Below are positions 10,741-22,685 of a DNA stretch of 64,000 bases, piece by piece. The translations under genes were made by a program, and so were the position numbers. Numbering within the stretch: position 1 is the first letter of the stretch; every line of letters begins with the position of its first letter. The notes below the pieces were generated by a model. It was given only the letters and a program-made list of their open reading frames with translations, was not told the origin of the DNA and made no database searches. The DNA is from Microdochium bolleyi (taxonomy: Eukaryota > Ascomycota > Sordariomycetes > Xylariales > Microdochiaceae): the NCBI GenBank assembly GCA_001566295.1, contig KQ964246.1:1612001-1676000 (forward strand), read 5' to 3'.

Positions 10741-12586
10741 TCATGCCTGTTCGGTCTTGACAACCTCCTCTTCCAAGGGCGCCTCCCGCATCTCTGTGTC
10801 TTCACTTCCCGAAGGCGGCGCAGGCGTGCGGTGCTCTCCATTGACGGCACCCCGATCTCCTTGTTTCTCCACGCCAGAATCGAGACGCCCATCTGGAATG
10901 ACGCCGTTGACGCCGTGCCCACTTGGCGTCGCATAATCTTGATCCTGCAGCTCCTTGACGCCACCACCGATTCCGTTCTCGAGCGCCGCGCCGGGCCTGC
11001 GGTGTCGGTACACGCGGACCTTGCAGTCCTGGCCGGCACTGACGAGCGTGTCGCCGTTGACGTCGACCCAGAAGCAGACGCCGTCGTGCCCGTGCCCGCG
11101 CCCGATTCGCTGGACGACCTGCTTGCTCTTGACGTCCCACAGCACGACGCCGCCGTCCTCGCTAGCGGACGCGATGAAGGCCTCGCCGTCGACCGTGCCG
11201 AAGCAGCCCCCGATGCTGAACCCCTTGTTCACGTGGCCCTGGTACGTTTTCTTGACGGTGCCCGAGACGTAGTCCCACAGCCGGATGCAGCTGTCCATGC
11301 TGTGCGCGAGCACGAACCGGCCGTTGGGCGCGAAGCAGACGGACGTGACGGGCGGGTTGTCCTCGTGGACGAGCGTGCGCAGGCATTGCCCTGTGGCTGT
11401 GTCCCAGATGCGGCTGGTGACAGAGACTTTGTTAGCTTCGAAGTTGATGTCAAGATTATGGTGCAGCGGAGGCGGTGGAAACTCACGTCAACCCATCGGT
11501 GCTGCAGCTCACGACGAGCGTTCCGTCACAGCAAAAGTCGATCCCGCTCACGGGGTCACTGTGTGCAGGCAGGCTGCGCATCAGGCGGCCTGCTCGCACA
11601 TCCCAGAGGAACACAGCCTCGTCATAGCTGCCACTGGCTATGATGTTGCCCTTGGGGGAGAATGCGAGACAGTAGACGTAGTTGTGGTGACCCAGCAGAG
11701 GCTTGGCACGCTTCGGCCGCCCAGTGACTCTGTCCCAGAGCCGGATTGCCTTGTCGTCGGACCCTGTCGCCAGCGTCTGGCTGTCCGGTGCCCACGCCAC
11801 CGCAGAGACGCCGGCCATGTGACCGATCAAGGTGTCCATATGCTGGCCCGACACCGCATCCCAGATGCGTATCGTGCCGTCTGCTGAGGCCGAGGCGATC
11901 CAGCGTCCGTCCGGCGAGATCCGGACCTGCGAGATCGGTTTCTGGTGCCCGGAGAGCACAAGGCGGGGTCGATAGTCTGGTTTCACGGAGCGAGCTTGCG
12001 GTGTTGGCGACGGTTGTTTGCTCCGAGCGTCGTGGAAGGAGCTTGATGATTGGGACCGGCTCCGTGATTGCGACGGCGTGGGCGATTGTGACTGCCTGCC
12101 GGAGCGGGACCTGGAACGTGAACGAGACCCGGTTGAGGATCGCGACCGTGAGCGAGATTGCGAGCGCGACCTGCTCCCCGACTCGTTCCTAGACCGCCTG
12201 GGCGCGCCTGATCTGGAGCGGGAGCGGTTGGCCGATCTGGCGCGACTACGATCGCGGGACTTCCGCCTCGATCTGGATCGCGACCGGTGTCTTGACCCTG
12301 ATCTTGACTGTGCTTCGTTGTCGGAGTCGGCAGACTGAGACCTTTTTATCGGCTTGGGGCGTGAGCGCCGGGTCATGGGCGCCGGGCTCAAGGAGGAGTC
12401 GTGAGTGTCTGCTCCTCCATCATCCGCGGATGCCTTGTCGCGGAAGGGCACGTTGAGATTGTTCTTGTCGGCACGCCCGCGGCGACCGACAGGGAAAACA
12501 ACATTATCGTCTTCATCGTCGTCTTCGTCGCTGCTGACTCTTCGCCGCTTGGGAGGGGGCACTGGCAAGGCGCTGTCGCCAGGCAT
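10741..12586 (-). CDS. SWD3: WD40 protein of WDR5/Swd3 type with an N-terminal RS-rich domain
   Basis: A 590-aa protein from exons 12586-11487 and 11413-10741 (73-nt intron, GTGAGT...CACCAG). Residues about 1-60 are acidic with basic clusters (KRRRVSSDEDDDEDD). Residues about 70-195 are dominated by Ser-Arg dipeptides. Seven WD repeats follow, each ending in WD or a variant (IRIWD, IRLWD, VFLWD, TRIWD, IRLWD, VVLWD, VRVYR); the intron falls inside repeat four. Seven closely spaced repeats beginning LVLSGHQKPISQVRISPDG match WDR5/Swd3, a COMPASS histone H3K4 methylation subunit. The RS domain is an addition not found in yeast or animal WDR5. The start at 12586 has a good context and precedes a compact N-terminus; the upstream in-frame ATG at 12709 looks like leader. 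It could instead be another nuclear WD40 protein, so the symbol is tentative. Confidence 0.75.
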
Positions 12587-13446
12587 GGTGGCGAGCCGAG
12601 GGACGGGGTTTGCGGGAGGGCGAGGGCTACGAAGGCTGCATTTCCGTGTCGCGCAAGAAGAAAGGCAGTCGGCGACTGGACGTTCTCTCGCGGGCCTTCG
12701 AGTCACCAAGGGTTGGCGGACAGAGTGTTTGCTGAGGTTCTGGGTGGTTGTTTGCTCGCTGCTGGTCGCTGCGGCGAGAAACGTCGGTGCTTGTGACGAT
12801 GCGACTCTTGCTCCGTATCGGCTCGACGTCCTTATCGGAGCTCGACGCGACGGGAAGACCGCCCCGCGTCACCGCAGCAGGGATCTGCCTGTGATGCAAT
12901 TTGGACCTGCAGAGAGACCCTGGCCACTGGACTGGGCCACAGACCACATCACATCAGCAACGAAACAAAGAAACATGTGTCGATCTGGGCAACGGGGTGA
13001 TCTGCGCCCGTGCCCCTTGGCAGCTCGACGATGGCACCTCGGAAACACAGTACATGCAGCACAGATTCGACACGTGAGAAGATCACGCCGCGCCGACCAC
13101 CACCAGGCGAGTGCCAGAGCAGCAAGGCCGCTCCACGCGCGTGGGGACAGCGAGTGCGGCGAACAATGCAACCCGACCGCAAGGTACCACAATCCGCCGT
13201 CACGACGGATGAGGGCAGCGCTAGTCGCGGTCCACGTTCGATGCTCATTTCATTCCCGGGCCCAGGGGTCCTTTGCAAGGGCAGGCACATCCCGGCCGTC
13301 AGTCATTGCCTGAGGCAAGCATTCATTCATTTCTCCTGGCGAGCCCGCTCTGTACGGAGTACAATGCTCTCGTCACAGTCGACTGTTATTCCGTCCAACG
13401 TAGACATCGCCAACCTCGTCAGGTTCAGTTCTGGCTGTCCTCCAGC
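12587..13446. promoter_or_regulatory. Divergent promoter region WD40 gene / ISC1
   Basis: 860 bases between two divergent start codons, so it must carry both promoters. Frames here are arginine-rich and lack domains. A pyrimidine-rich leader precedes the ISC1 ATG. No discrete box was assigned. Confidence 0.5.
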
Positions 13447-15067
13447 ATGGATCGACTCCCTGCAGAGCTCAACTTTCTCACCTTGAACTGCTGGGGTCTT
13501 CTGCATCTCAGCGAGAAGCGCAGCCAGCGCCTCACGGCCATTGCCAGGCAGCTCGCCGCCACAGAGCCTGCGCCGCACATCGTCGCCCTTCAGGAGGTCT
13601 GGGTTCAAGAAGACTACGATTGCATACGACACGAGACCAGGAATATCCTCCCCTATGGCAAGCGATACCACGCCGGCGCCTTCGGAGCCGGCCTCGTCAT
13701 CCTCTCCAAATGGCCTATCGAAGAGAGCTCCATGTACCGCTACCCTCTGAACGGACGACCGACCGCCTTCTTTCGGGGCGACTGGTATGTCGGCAAGGGT
13801 GTTGCGTGCGCTCGCATCCGGATCGGCCCTGATGTCAAGGATGTTGTTGAAGTCTTCAACACTCATGTAAGTCATAAACCATCCTCCTGAACTTGGTCTT
13901 GGCACAAAGTTCGCCAGACTGACAAAGTGTGATAACAAGTGCCACACAAAATACGAACACGCACCGCAGAAAGACACCTACCTCACGCATCGGATATCGC
14001 AGGCCTGGGAACTGGCTAAGCTTGTGCGTGGTGCTGTCGAGCGTGGCCACCTTGCTGTAGCTCTGGGCGACTTCAACGACGTGCCGTCGTCACTCGCCTA
14101 TCGCACCTTCACCTCTGCGTGTCCTGTACACGACCTCTGGCGCGTCCTACACCCAGAGTCCTCACTCGGCGATGTCGAGGACGAGCACGAGAAGGCCAGG
14201 AGACGGACAATTCCAACAGCACAGTTCAACATCGCCGAGAACGGAGCCACCTTCGGCAGCGCCTTGAACACATGGACCTGGCCCAAGTCTCAGCAGAAAA
14301 AGCTCGGGCCTGGCAAGGACTCGCTGCAGATCCCTCCAAACACACGTGACGGCCAGGCGCATCGCATAGATTACATTTTCGCATCGACTGTAGGGCAGAC
14401 CGAGCCGGAAGACCAAGGCTGGGTCGTCAAGAATGTGCGAGTGGGCATGTTGGCCAGGCATCCTGAACTGCAGTGCTCGATGAGCGATCATTTCTCTGTC
14501 GAGGCTACACTCGCCCTTCACAGACCCAAGCCGTCTAGCATGCGCTCACCTACACCAACCACCAACGTGAGAGACGCGTTTGACCGTGGTGTCTATCTCT
14601 CATCGCCTGCGCCATCCTTGCATCGAAACTCTGGGGAATTGTCAGAATCCGATTTTCAGCTAAGCGAAGACCCCTTTGCATGGGAGGGAGGTCTCGCAGC
14701 CTCTGCTTGCGACAACATACTTGAGATTCTCCATGATTATACCACAAGAGAGCAATCCCAGGAGAAGTGGCGTGGTGTGCACTTCTTGGCTTGGGTCGTC
14801 GTTGCCCTGGGTTGCTACATATCTGTGTGGTTCACCCCGAGCTACGGCAGCTTCATCCTCATGTTGGTGAGCACACTCGGGCTGGCTGTGGGCACGGTCG
14901 ATGGTTTATTGTCGGTGTTGTTCTTTGGCTCGGAGCTACGTGCTATTGAGGAGTTTGAATGGGAGATACACAACGCGAAGGCGTCAGTAAGTGGCGGCAG
15001 CAGTGGTCGAGGGGAGACCGTACACGGACACGGCGATCGAGAGAACTTGAGTAAGGCCGGTTCGTAG
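13447..15067 (+). CDS. ISC1: Inositol phosphosphingolipid phospholipase C (neutral sphingomyelinase family)
   Basis: A 515-aa enzyme from exons 13447-13866 and 13940-15067. It hydrolyses inositol phosphosphingolipids to ceramides at ER or mitochondrial membranes. The fold is the Mg-dependent exonuclease/endonuclease/phosphatase type: LTLNCWGL near residue 11, the Mg-binding Glu in VALQEVW, NTH at the exon 1 end, GDFNDVPSS, and the catalytic MSDHFSVEATL. The C-terminus has two hydrophobic helices (about residues 422-440 and 446-472), as in Isc1 and nSMase2-like proteins that are membrane-anchored. Two in-phase acceptors exist (AG at 13939 or 13969). I chose 13939 because it gives CHTKYEHAPQKDTYLTHR, which fits the family loop after NTH. 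The start has a good context and the first residues match the family N-terminus. Confidence 0.92.
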
Positions 15068-15664
<597 letters not shown>

Positions 15665-17676
15665 ATGCAGCGCCATATACAACCGGCGAGGGCGCCGAAA
15701 GAGCTCCGTCGCACCGTGGACGGCCTGTCATACCACGTCTGGACATCTAAGTCCAACTTCCACTTTCCATCAAACTACACGCTCTTCCCGACGAATTACA
15801 AGCTACACTCGGACCCAGCGAACAAATGGATCTGTCCGGTCCGGGACTGTCGAAACATCTTTGCCCGTCTGGAGAATCTGGACAATCACACTATGGTATG
15901 TTGTTCCCAGGACCCAGCTTTCTCTCACCTCACCATCACCATCGCCTCCGTGTTCCCGCTGACTGGGACCCCTCTTCGTTCCAGAACCTACACGGTGGTC
16001 AGCAGTTCAATGACAATCTCGATGGCACCATGTCCGTCGTCGGCACCTGGAACTCAGATTACCCCCAGGTCATCTCCCAGGGCTGGCCTAAGCCCGGTGA
16101 TCCTGCTCCCACCCAGTCATGTGTCCCGACAACGCGAGGACTTACTCCGTCCGGCTCCCCCGAGCGCTACCAGACGCCTGCAATGCACGCCATCATCCGG
16201 CGAAGTGGGAGCGAGGCAACCATGCGCTTCCACGCCAACACCACGGCGGATAATCGCTGGCGTTGCCGCGATGAGACGATACCGGTGGTGTCGCCCGTCA
16301 CTGCTCGACTGGATTCTGCCAGGGAGTTTCACCACTCGCAGCAGGAGGCCATGGCTACGCTTTCCTCGCCTGCCTTCGGGAGCAGCAGCCAAGCGAGGCT
16401 GTCCAGTGACGACAACGACGACGTTCTCATCTTTGATGACGATGAAGACACCCCTTCGACACAAAGTCCTAAGACCCCAACGACTGCTTCAACGGGACTG
16501 TTCATGAGACCTCGTCGCAGCTCAGAGAGACTCCTGCTGAGAAAGCTGAGCCAGAGCAGACCTCCGATCGGTGCAGATCCCGAGTCGCCCAGTGCCCGGC
16601 GATCAATGCGCATCCAGGAGAAAGAGTCGTCGGCATCCCTCGGCACGCGGCGGAGCAGAAAAGGCAGCGCCGCAGGGAGGAAGCGACCCTCACCACTGGA
16701 TCTCACAAAGATACCTGCCGCCACGGCCGCACCAACGGGAAGTCCCTCCACGGGCGTCCCTTACACGGCAGCCTCGCCGTGTCAGGCGTATGACCCCAAC
16801 AGCAGCTTCTGGGACCGCCTCACGCTCGCCACCGGGGCTGACGGGCTCAAGCCGATGCTGGGGGCCTGCAAGCGTCGCCTCAGCGAGCTCAGTCCGGCGT
16901 CCGACGAGGGGGAGGACAGCCAGAGCACCAGCATCGACGCGAGCTCCTCAAGCGCAGCGAAACGGCGCGGACTGCTGCGGCTGCATATCCACTCGCCGGC
17001 CGGCAAAGCTCGCGACGTGGAGGACGACAATCACACTACCGAACAATCCGGCTCCGTCGACGGTAGCGGATTCTATCTCACCCCGCCGGGCTCGCAGCAG
17101 ACGGGTCTATCACTTCGTCCGGTATGCAAGGATATGTCTATGCCACCCCCTTGTAGCACTGGGAAGAGGTGTGGGACGATGGAACCCTGGGAGCTCAGCC
17201 CTGGCAGAGTCCAAGCTGTCGGAACTCCTGTGACCGGTTCCCCATCGGGATCCGACGCAAGCGCGGATCTCGCGTACTCGGCGCCATACCTCACGCAGTC
17301 CAGCCCAGTCCCGATCTCGCCGGGAGTCGGCGCCCACCTGCTGCAAATCAGACCTGGCGACCAGCACCGCTTCGGACCCGATACCAGCGGGGTGGTGAGG
17401 CAGAGGATGTGTATCGTGACGAGCGGCAAGGCCACTGTCAGGGTGACCATGTCGGGCAGTGGCGCCAGCCACCAGCGCCCCTATTTACCGCTCGAAAGAG
17501 GCGAGAAAAGCCAGCGCTCGGGCGACGCAGACCACCAACAGCAGAAGAGGCAGCAGCATACGGAGTTTGACATTGGCCAGAACGGCATGTTTGTGGTTGC
17601 ACGTGGGATGGAGTGTCTGGTCAAGAACACGCAGTACGAGTTCTTGACGTTGCATGTTTTGTCGATGACTGTTTGA
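15665..17676 (+). CDS. C2H2 zinc-finger protein with C-terminal cupin-like domain (uncharacterised)
   Basis: A 640-aa protein from exons 15665-15895 and 15985-17676 (89-nt intron, GTATGT...TTCCAG). The N-terminus has aromatic-rich NFHFPSNYTLFPTNYKL and then a C2H2 finger, C-P-V-R-D-C, twelve residues, H, four residues, H. The last His is encoded after the intron, so the finger exists only in the spliced product, which supports the junction. Residues about 100-500 are low-complexity Ser/Pro/Thr with acidic (DDNDDVLIFDDDED) and basic patches (RRSRKGSAAGRKR). Residues about 524-640 (LQIRPGDQHRFG, RMCIVTSGKATVRV, FDIGQNGMFVVARGMECLV) resemble the cupin dimerisation domain seen at the end of CENP-C/Mif2: a glycine, a G-M-F turn, then paired strands. 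I do not recognise a named orthologue. A nuclear DNA-binding role is an inference. Confidence 0.72.
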
Positions 17677-18712
17677 GGCGAAAACTGCAGCGCAGGATAG
17701 GTGTCTTGGCAGAAAGAGATGCATTTGGGTTGTAACTTGTGAATTGAAAACTGTAGACCACAAAGCTGGTGTCGAGCGGCTGGGCAAACAATTGTCTTGT
17801 ATGGTCCCGGTAGTTAAGATCTTGCCATACAGTCCGGTTGGGGGAATAAGAAGAAGATGCCACCACAGGATGGGCAGGTACCCGAAACACAGAATACATT
17901 TTCAGAGCGTCTACCTCAGAACTCGGAAGAGTCGTGGAGCTCGAGACTGGCAAGCATTGGATGGACATGTCCTTCCTGATTCGGACGCGCCCCAGCGGTG
18001 ATTGGCTGCGAGGAAGCCGACTGTGGGGTCAAGCCAGAAGTTGGGGATCAAGAGCAGAAAACCGTTCGGACGGACTGGACCTTGCTGGATCATCCCGTGC
18101 TCATGAGCCGATCAACTCGCGGGCCCTCGTGACAAGTCATGATCGCGAGCGAGGGTGTGGCTGCCCACGCCATGCTCGACAGAGCGCAGAGCAGGTCCCG
18201 GTTGTCGGCCATCATCCGGACTTCACCGGCGGCATGGGTCGACCCAGAACCCCCTGCGTTTTCCCCATGAAGGCCGGGGTGGACCGCGGGCGAACTACCG
18301 CGGCGATGGCACTGGAGACGGGCAATCATCTCCAATTCTGGGTAGAGCCATGACGCAGTATCCCGGTCGTCTTCTCAGCCGCCTGGCGATATCTCTGGTA
18401 CCCCGCGAGACCAGAGCAGGGGCGCATTCGGCGGGATTGTCTCCAACACTGCACACATGCGTGCGAAAAGAGCCGGCCTCTCTCACGTGGGCCCGATAAT
18501 GTTTACAACACCCGGTCCGGGGCCCGGCATAGTATTATAAGTAGAAGGGCCACAAACCTCGTGTCCGGGCCCTTGTGCTTTTGGTCGCTCAAGTCTCTCC
18601 GACTCGACACCACTTCCCGGTGCCCACTCGCTGCGTCCCGACTCCATTGGTCCTTTCTGCGCCTGGTCTACTTCCACGAGCTTCACACGCACGGGGGAAA
18701 TTCGCCAGCACC
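17677..18712. other. Intergenic region upstream of the secreted-protein gene
   Basis: About 1.04 kb with the zinc-finger gene 3' end and the promoter of the secreted glycoprotein. Short frames present have no recognisable domain. The final 130 bases form a pyrimidine-rich leader. Confidence 0.55.
18536..18543 (+). promoter_or_regulatory. TATA box (TATAAGTA)
   Basis: TATAAGTA lies 170 bases before the start codon of the secreted glycoprotein gene and is followed by a CT-rich stretch, a typical fungal core-promoter arrangement. It is read directly from sequence; its function is inferred from position. Confidence 0.5.
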
Positions 18713-20875
18713 ATGATGTTCAAGACCTCCCTCCCCGTGCTCGGCGCGGCCGCCGTTCTCGCTGCCTGCTGCTCCGGCGGGGCGCTTGCCGCCGCGTCCT
18801 CCTCCTCCTCCTCGTACTCGCCCCACGCACAGCAGCTGCTCGACGAGTCGATGGAGTGGATGGACCGGTACTACGACGAGGACTTCGGATACCTGTACGA
18901 CTTTGGCAGCGCGAGCGCGCTGCGCCACGAGACGCGCAGCTCCGTGTGGTACTCGCTGGGCCTGCTCGCGCGCAACGGCGGCGACGGCAGCGACGTTGTG
19001 GAGGCCGAGAAGATCTTGTCGCTCGTCGCGGAGAGCCAGTTCAAGAATGTCTCGCAGCAGTGGTATGTCGTTTTCTCCCGAAGATCGTTGAGGTGGGTAG
19101 AGGAAGCCGAATAGCGAGCTAATGTGACTGCCACAATTCTTTAGGTACGGCACGTACCAGAAGTATCCCGAAGAGCCGGAGCTGGGCACGGATACGTTCC
19201 CGTCCAGCATTTACAACTCGTGAGCAGCAGTCGGCACCCTCGCCGGGGGAAGGATTGAGGATACTAACGCGTGCGGCGCAGATGGGATCCCAACTGGCGC
19301 GGCTTCATCGGCACGGTCATGGTCATCATCCTCGAGGAGTTCGGCAGCCTGCTCAAGAACGAGACACAAGAGCTTCTCCTTACCTCGCTCCATCATGCGA
19401 CGGTGGGCGACACGTATCGCGTTGGCGGTGTCGACGATGACAACCTCTACCCGGCGTACAGCAACCCGGTAGGTTCTGACCATCCCCCCCTGCTTTGCTT
19501 GAGCCCAGTGAGCGAATACTAAGGCTAAACTCTTCTTCGTCTTCCCCCAAAAGTCTATCATGCGCGCCTTCGTCTCGGGCTACGTCGGCCGCCGCCTCGG
19601 TGACCAGAACATGACGGACGCGGGCGAGGCGTACGCGCAGGAGATCATCGACCTGTTCACCCTGAGCAACACGCTCTCCGAGTTCAACTCGGGCACGTAC
19701 ACGGGCGTCTCGGCGTTCGGCCTGACACTCTGGGCAAAGTATCTGCCCGAGGACTCCGTCATGGCCCAGCAGGGCCCCAAGATGCTGCTCGAGACCTGGA
19801 AGGCGGTCGCGCAGCTGTGGCATCCGGAGATGAGGAACATGGCGGGCCCCTGGGACCGGTCATACGGGTATGACATGAACAGGTACCTGAGTATCATGGC
19901 CCTGTGGTTCTGGACGTAAGCACCCTTTTTCCCTTCGCAAACAATCTATCAGGATTATCGTCGGTTCGGCTTGCTAATACTTCGCCATGGTAGCATCGTC
20001 GGCAAGGAGAACTCCTCGATGATCAAGAAGGTTCGTACCCAATCTGCTGCGCCCAGCTTCATCACAGCATATCACACACTTACCCAACCCGCAAACACCA
20101 GCCCGAGATGATGTCCCACTCCGCCGACTTCGCCTTCGCCCCGATGGTCGTCGTGCTCGCCGACTTCCACGCGAGCCTCCTGCCCGAGGACCTCAAGCAG
20201 TCCCTGCGCACCTTTGACGTCGCGGAGCGCACCTTTGCCGCGCAGGCGTACTACCCGCCCTACGACACGGTCCCGCGCAACATCAGCACCTGGCTGAGCC
20301 GCAACCTCACCATCGGCGCCGAGTCGTTCAACCAGACCGACCTCGGCGGGCCCGCGCGCAGCCAGGAGGCGTTCAACCCGGTCGTCGCGCAGTGGAAGGT
20401 CGGCGGGGAGATCGCGTTCCTCTCGGTAAGTCTTTCTCCCTCTCCCTCTCTCTCTCGAGCGTTACAACTTCACTCTCATAACTTTTGCTCGACACGGACG
20501 GATTCTCGGGTAGAAACTGACATTGTTCCTGTTTGCCTTTGTTAGCTCTACCCGACCGAGAAGGCCCTCCAGGCCGAGGTCACTCCGGGAAAAGTCACGC
20601 TGAGCTACCCCAAGGGCGACGCGGCCTCCGTTTTCACCCTGCTCGTGTCGACTTTCAGCAGCAAGCGCACCGTCAAGAGCATCGCCGACATCCAGGGCCT
20701 GAACCTGACCGTCACGGGCAACGCGGATCTGGACTACAAGCTGTCGTTCGCCGGCCAGAATGGCGGCAGCAACAAAATGCTCCGCGACTTTGAGCTGTGG
20801 AATTTTACGTACACCATGCCCGAGGACTTCAAGGGTGTGCCATCGCTGAGCTTGGAATTTGACCTCTGGGAGTGA
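18713..20875 (+). CDS. Secreted glycoprotein of unknown function, seven exons
   Basis: A 554-aa protein from exons 18713-19062, 19145-19219, 19282-19468, 19554-19915, 19994-20030, 20102-20425 and 20546-20875. All junctions keep frame and use GT-AG. It starts with a signal peptide (MMFKTSLPV then a run of Ala/Leu/Val ending GGALA-AAS). Nine N-glycosylation sequons are visible (NVS, NET, NMT, NSS, NIS, NLT, NQT, NLT, NFT), which supports passage through the secretory pathway. The body is a series of amphipathic helices with aromatic-rich patches (WDRSYGYDMNRYLSIM; WDPNWRGFIGT; FNSGTYTGVSAFGLTLWAKY), suggesting an alpha/alpha-toroid fold like those of many sugar-active enzymes. The last 110 residues look like a beta domain. 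No GPI signal or membrane segment was seen at the C-terminus. I do not recognise the family and assign no activity. Confidence 0.85.
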
Positions 20876-21138
20876 GACTCAGCTGTGGGCTTGTAGCTTG
20901 GGACAACCTGGGGCAAATACAGTCATCGCGGTCCAACGTCTGAGCACGATAGTCGCGATTGGTTGGGAGTGCTGAAGAGAAAGTCAAATGCTAGGCAACA
21001 GTATTTGCAATTGATTCTACAGTGCTGTGTCCTGTAATCCACCTCAAGTACAGCTACGGTTATTACATGTTCGGTGATAGAAGTGTTCTCCGCAGTCTTT
21101 CGCCTCGTGCTCGATGGTACCTTGCGCCTCTTCATCCG

Positions 21139-22685
21139 CTACTTTGACAAATTGGACGTCAGACGGCGCTGCCGGGCCGATCTCAACATCTCGTGGACAT
21201 TCCGCATCAAGTGGTTTCCTTCTAAGCCGACGAGCCGCGCCTCCGCGGTGCCTCGGAGCACGAAAGCCATTCCGAAACCGTAGCCGCGAGCAACGCAGCT
21301 TTCCCAGTCGCGTGACTTGATCTTCATCTTCCTCAGGGTCCAGTCAGCCGCAATGCAGAAGAGCTCGGGCAGCGCATCGTGATGAGAAAGCAGCTCCTGA
21401 ACAACCCAGTCATAAGATTCGGACTCGTCGAAGCCGTCCTCGTCGAAGCCGTCCTCATAGAAGTCCTTGCTGAATGCAATTGTCCGGATGGAGACTGGCA
21501 AAAGCTCAACGATGTGATCACGGCCACGGGCGTTGTAGCCAAGCCACTGTTCGGGGAAAATGACAAGGTTCTGAAGGGATGTCAACGGGCGGAGACTACC
21601 CAGACGGCCATAACAACTGTCGCTTCCTCCGAATGGGGCGCCTTTCGACCTGAGCGACAAGTTGAGCATGGTGAGATTTGTGCCCAGTTGTCGCAAGCTG
21701 TTGCCGAATTCATCCAAATCCATCATACCTTCGCTCCAACCGCGAGGTGAACCACAAGTGCAGAAGTTGATCCACTTCAGACGCGGGAATGCTTCCAATG
21801 CTTCTTTGATTGTGTCCGCGTCTAACGGAGCGTAATGAACCTCAAGCTTCTCTAGAGAACTCTGAAGGGGTCTGGCTACTCGGAACGCTCCGGCCTCAGG
21901 CACGTGGACTGTGAGTTCATGAAGACTAGATTGAGCAATGATGGAGGCGAATTCGGGTCTGATAGCCAGCGGATCGGAGTATGCCACTTCCCACAGACTC
22001 AAGCTCTTCAGCTTCTTCAGAGGTGTATTCATGATGCCGGCGGCCGCTCGTCCGGCGGTGCTGTGAGATCCACAGAGCTTGGCTAGCTTGGTGAGGAAGC
22101 CTCTGCTGCCCATCAGGTCGTATGTGATGGATTCAAGATATGGCATGAAGACGGCTAGAAAGCCGAGTGTCTGACTGCGGGAGTTTTCTGCTTTGGGAGC
22201 TACGCTGCAAACCCAGTGGGCGAAAGCTGCCGAATATGTCTCAGCTAGCCATTGTCGTACAGGGTCAGTGGTGAAGTCGATCGTTGGATACACGACTTCC
22301 CCCTTGTCACCATATCCGCGCATCTCCTTCATGCTGAGTTCGCGAGTGAATAAGCCTAGCGATGGCTTGCGGAGAAGGCTGCTCACGATTGTGAGTTGTG
22401 ATGAACATCTGACAGGATCGAGCTCGATGGTTCGCCATAGCCATGGACGGATGACTGTGTCCCATCTCTTCGAGACACGACACATGCGGGCAAGCTCGCG
22501 TGTCTTCAGGTTCTGGACGACAAGATCCAGGACCTCGTTGGCCAGTGAGTTGATTGTTGCTATGGTCAGCGTCGAGTTGTCCCACCTGGACGGTGTGTCG
22601 GTATTGTCGGGTGAGGTGGCTGTGAGAGCCTGGTGAGGTCGAACTCAGAGGAGTGAAAGCCGGCGATGTTGTGCTGCAGGCCCAT
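21139..22685 (-). CDS. F-box protein with leucine-rich repeat-like C-terminus
   Basis: The main frame encodes an F-box, INSLANEVLDLVVQNLKTRELARMCRVSKRWDTVI, followed by LRR-like segments (LHELTVHVPEAGAF, LEKLEVHYAPLDADTI, LTMLNLSLRSKG, LQNLVIFPEQWL). F-box proteins link substrates to the SCF ubiquitin ligase. The first in-frame ATG at 22485 lies inside the F-box, so the real start must be upstream. A consistent solution is ATG at 22685, exon 22685-22645, a 59-nt intron (22644-22586, donor GTTCGA, acceptor GTCCAG) and a long exon 22585-21139, giving 495 aa. The donor is weak, so this start is tentative. A short acidic repeat (EDGFDEDGFDESES) sits in the C-terminal third. The substrate is unknown. 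Confidence 0.72.
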
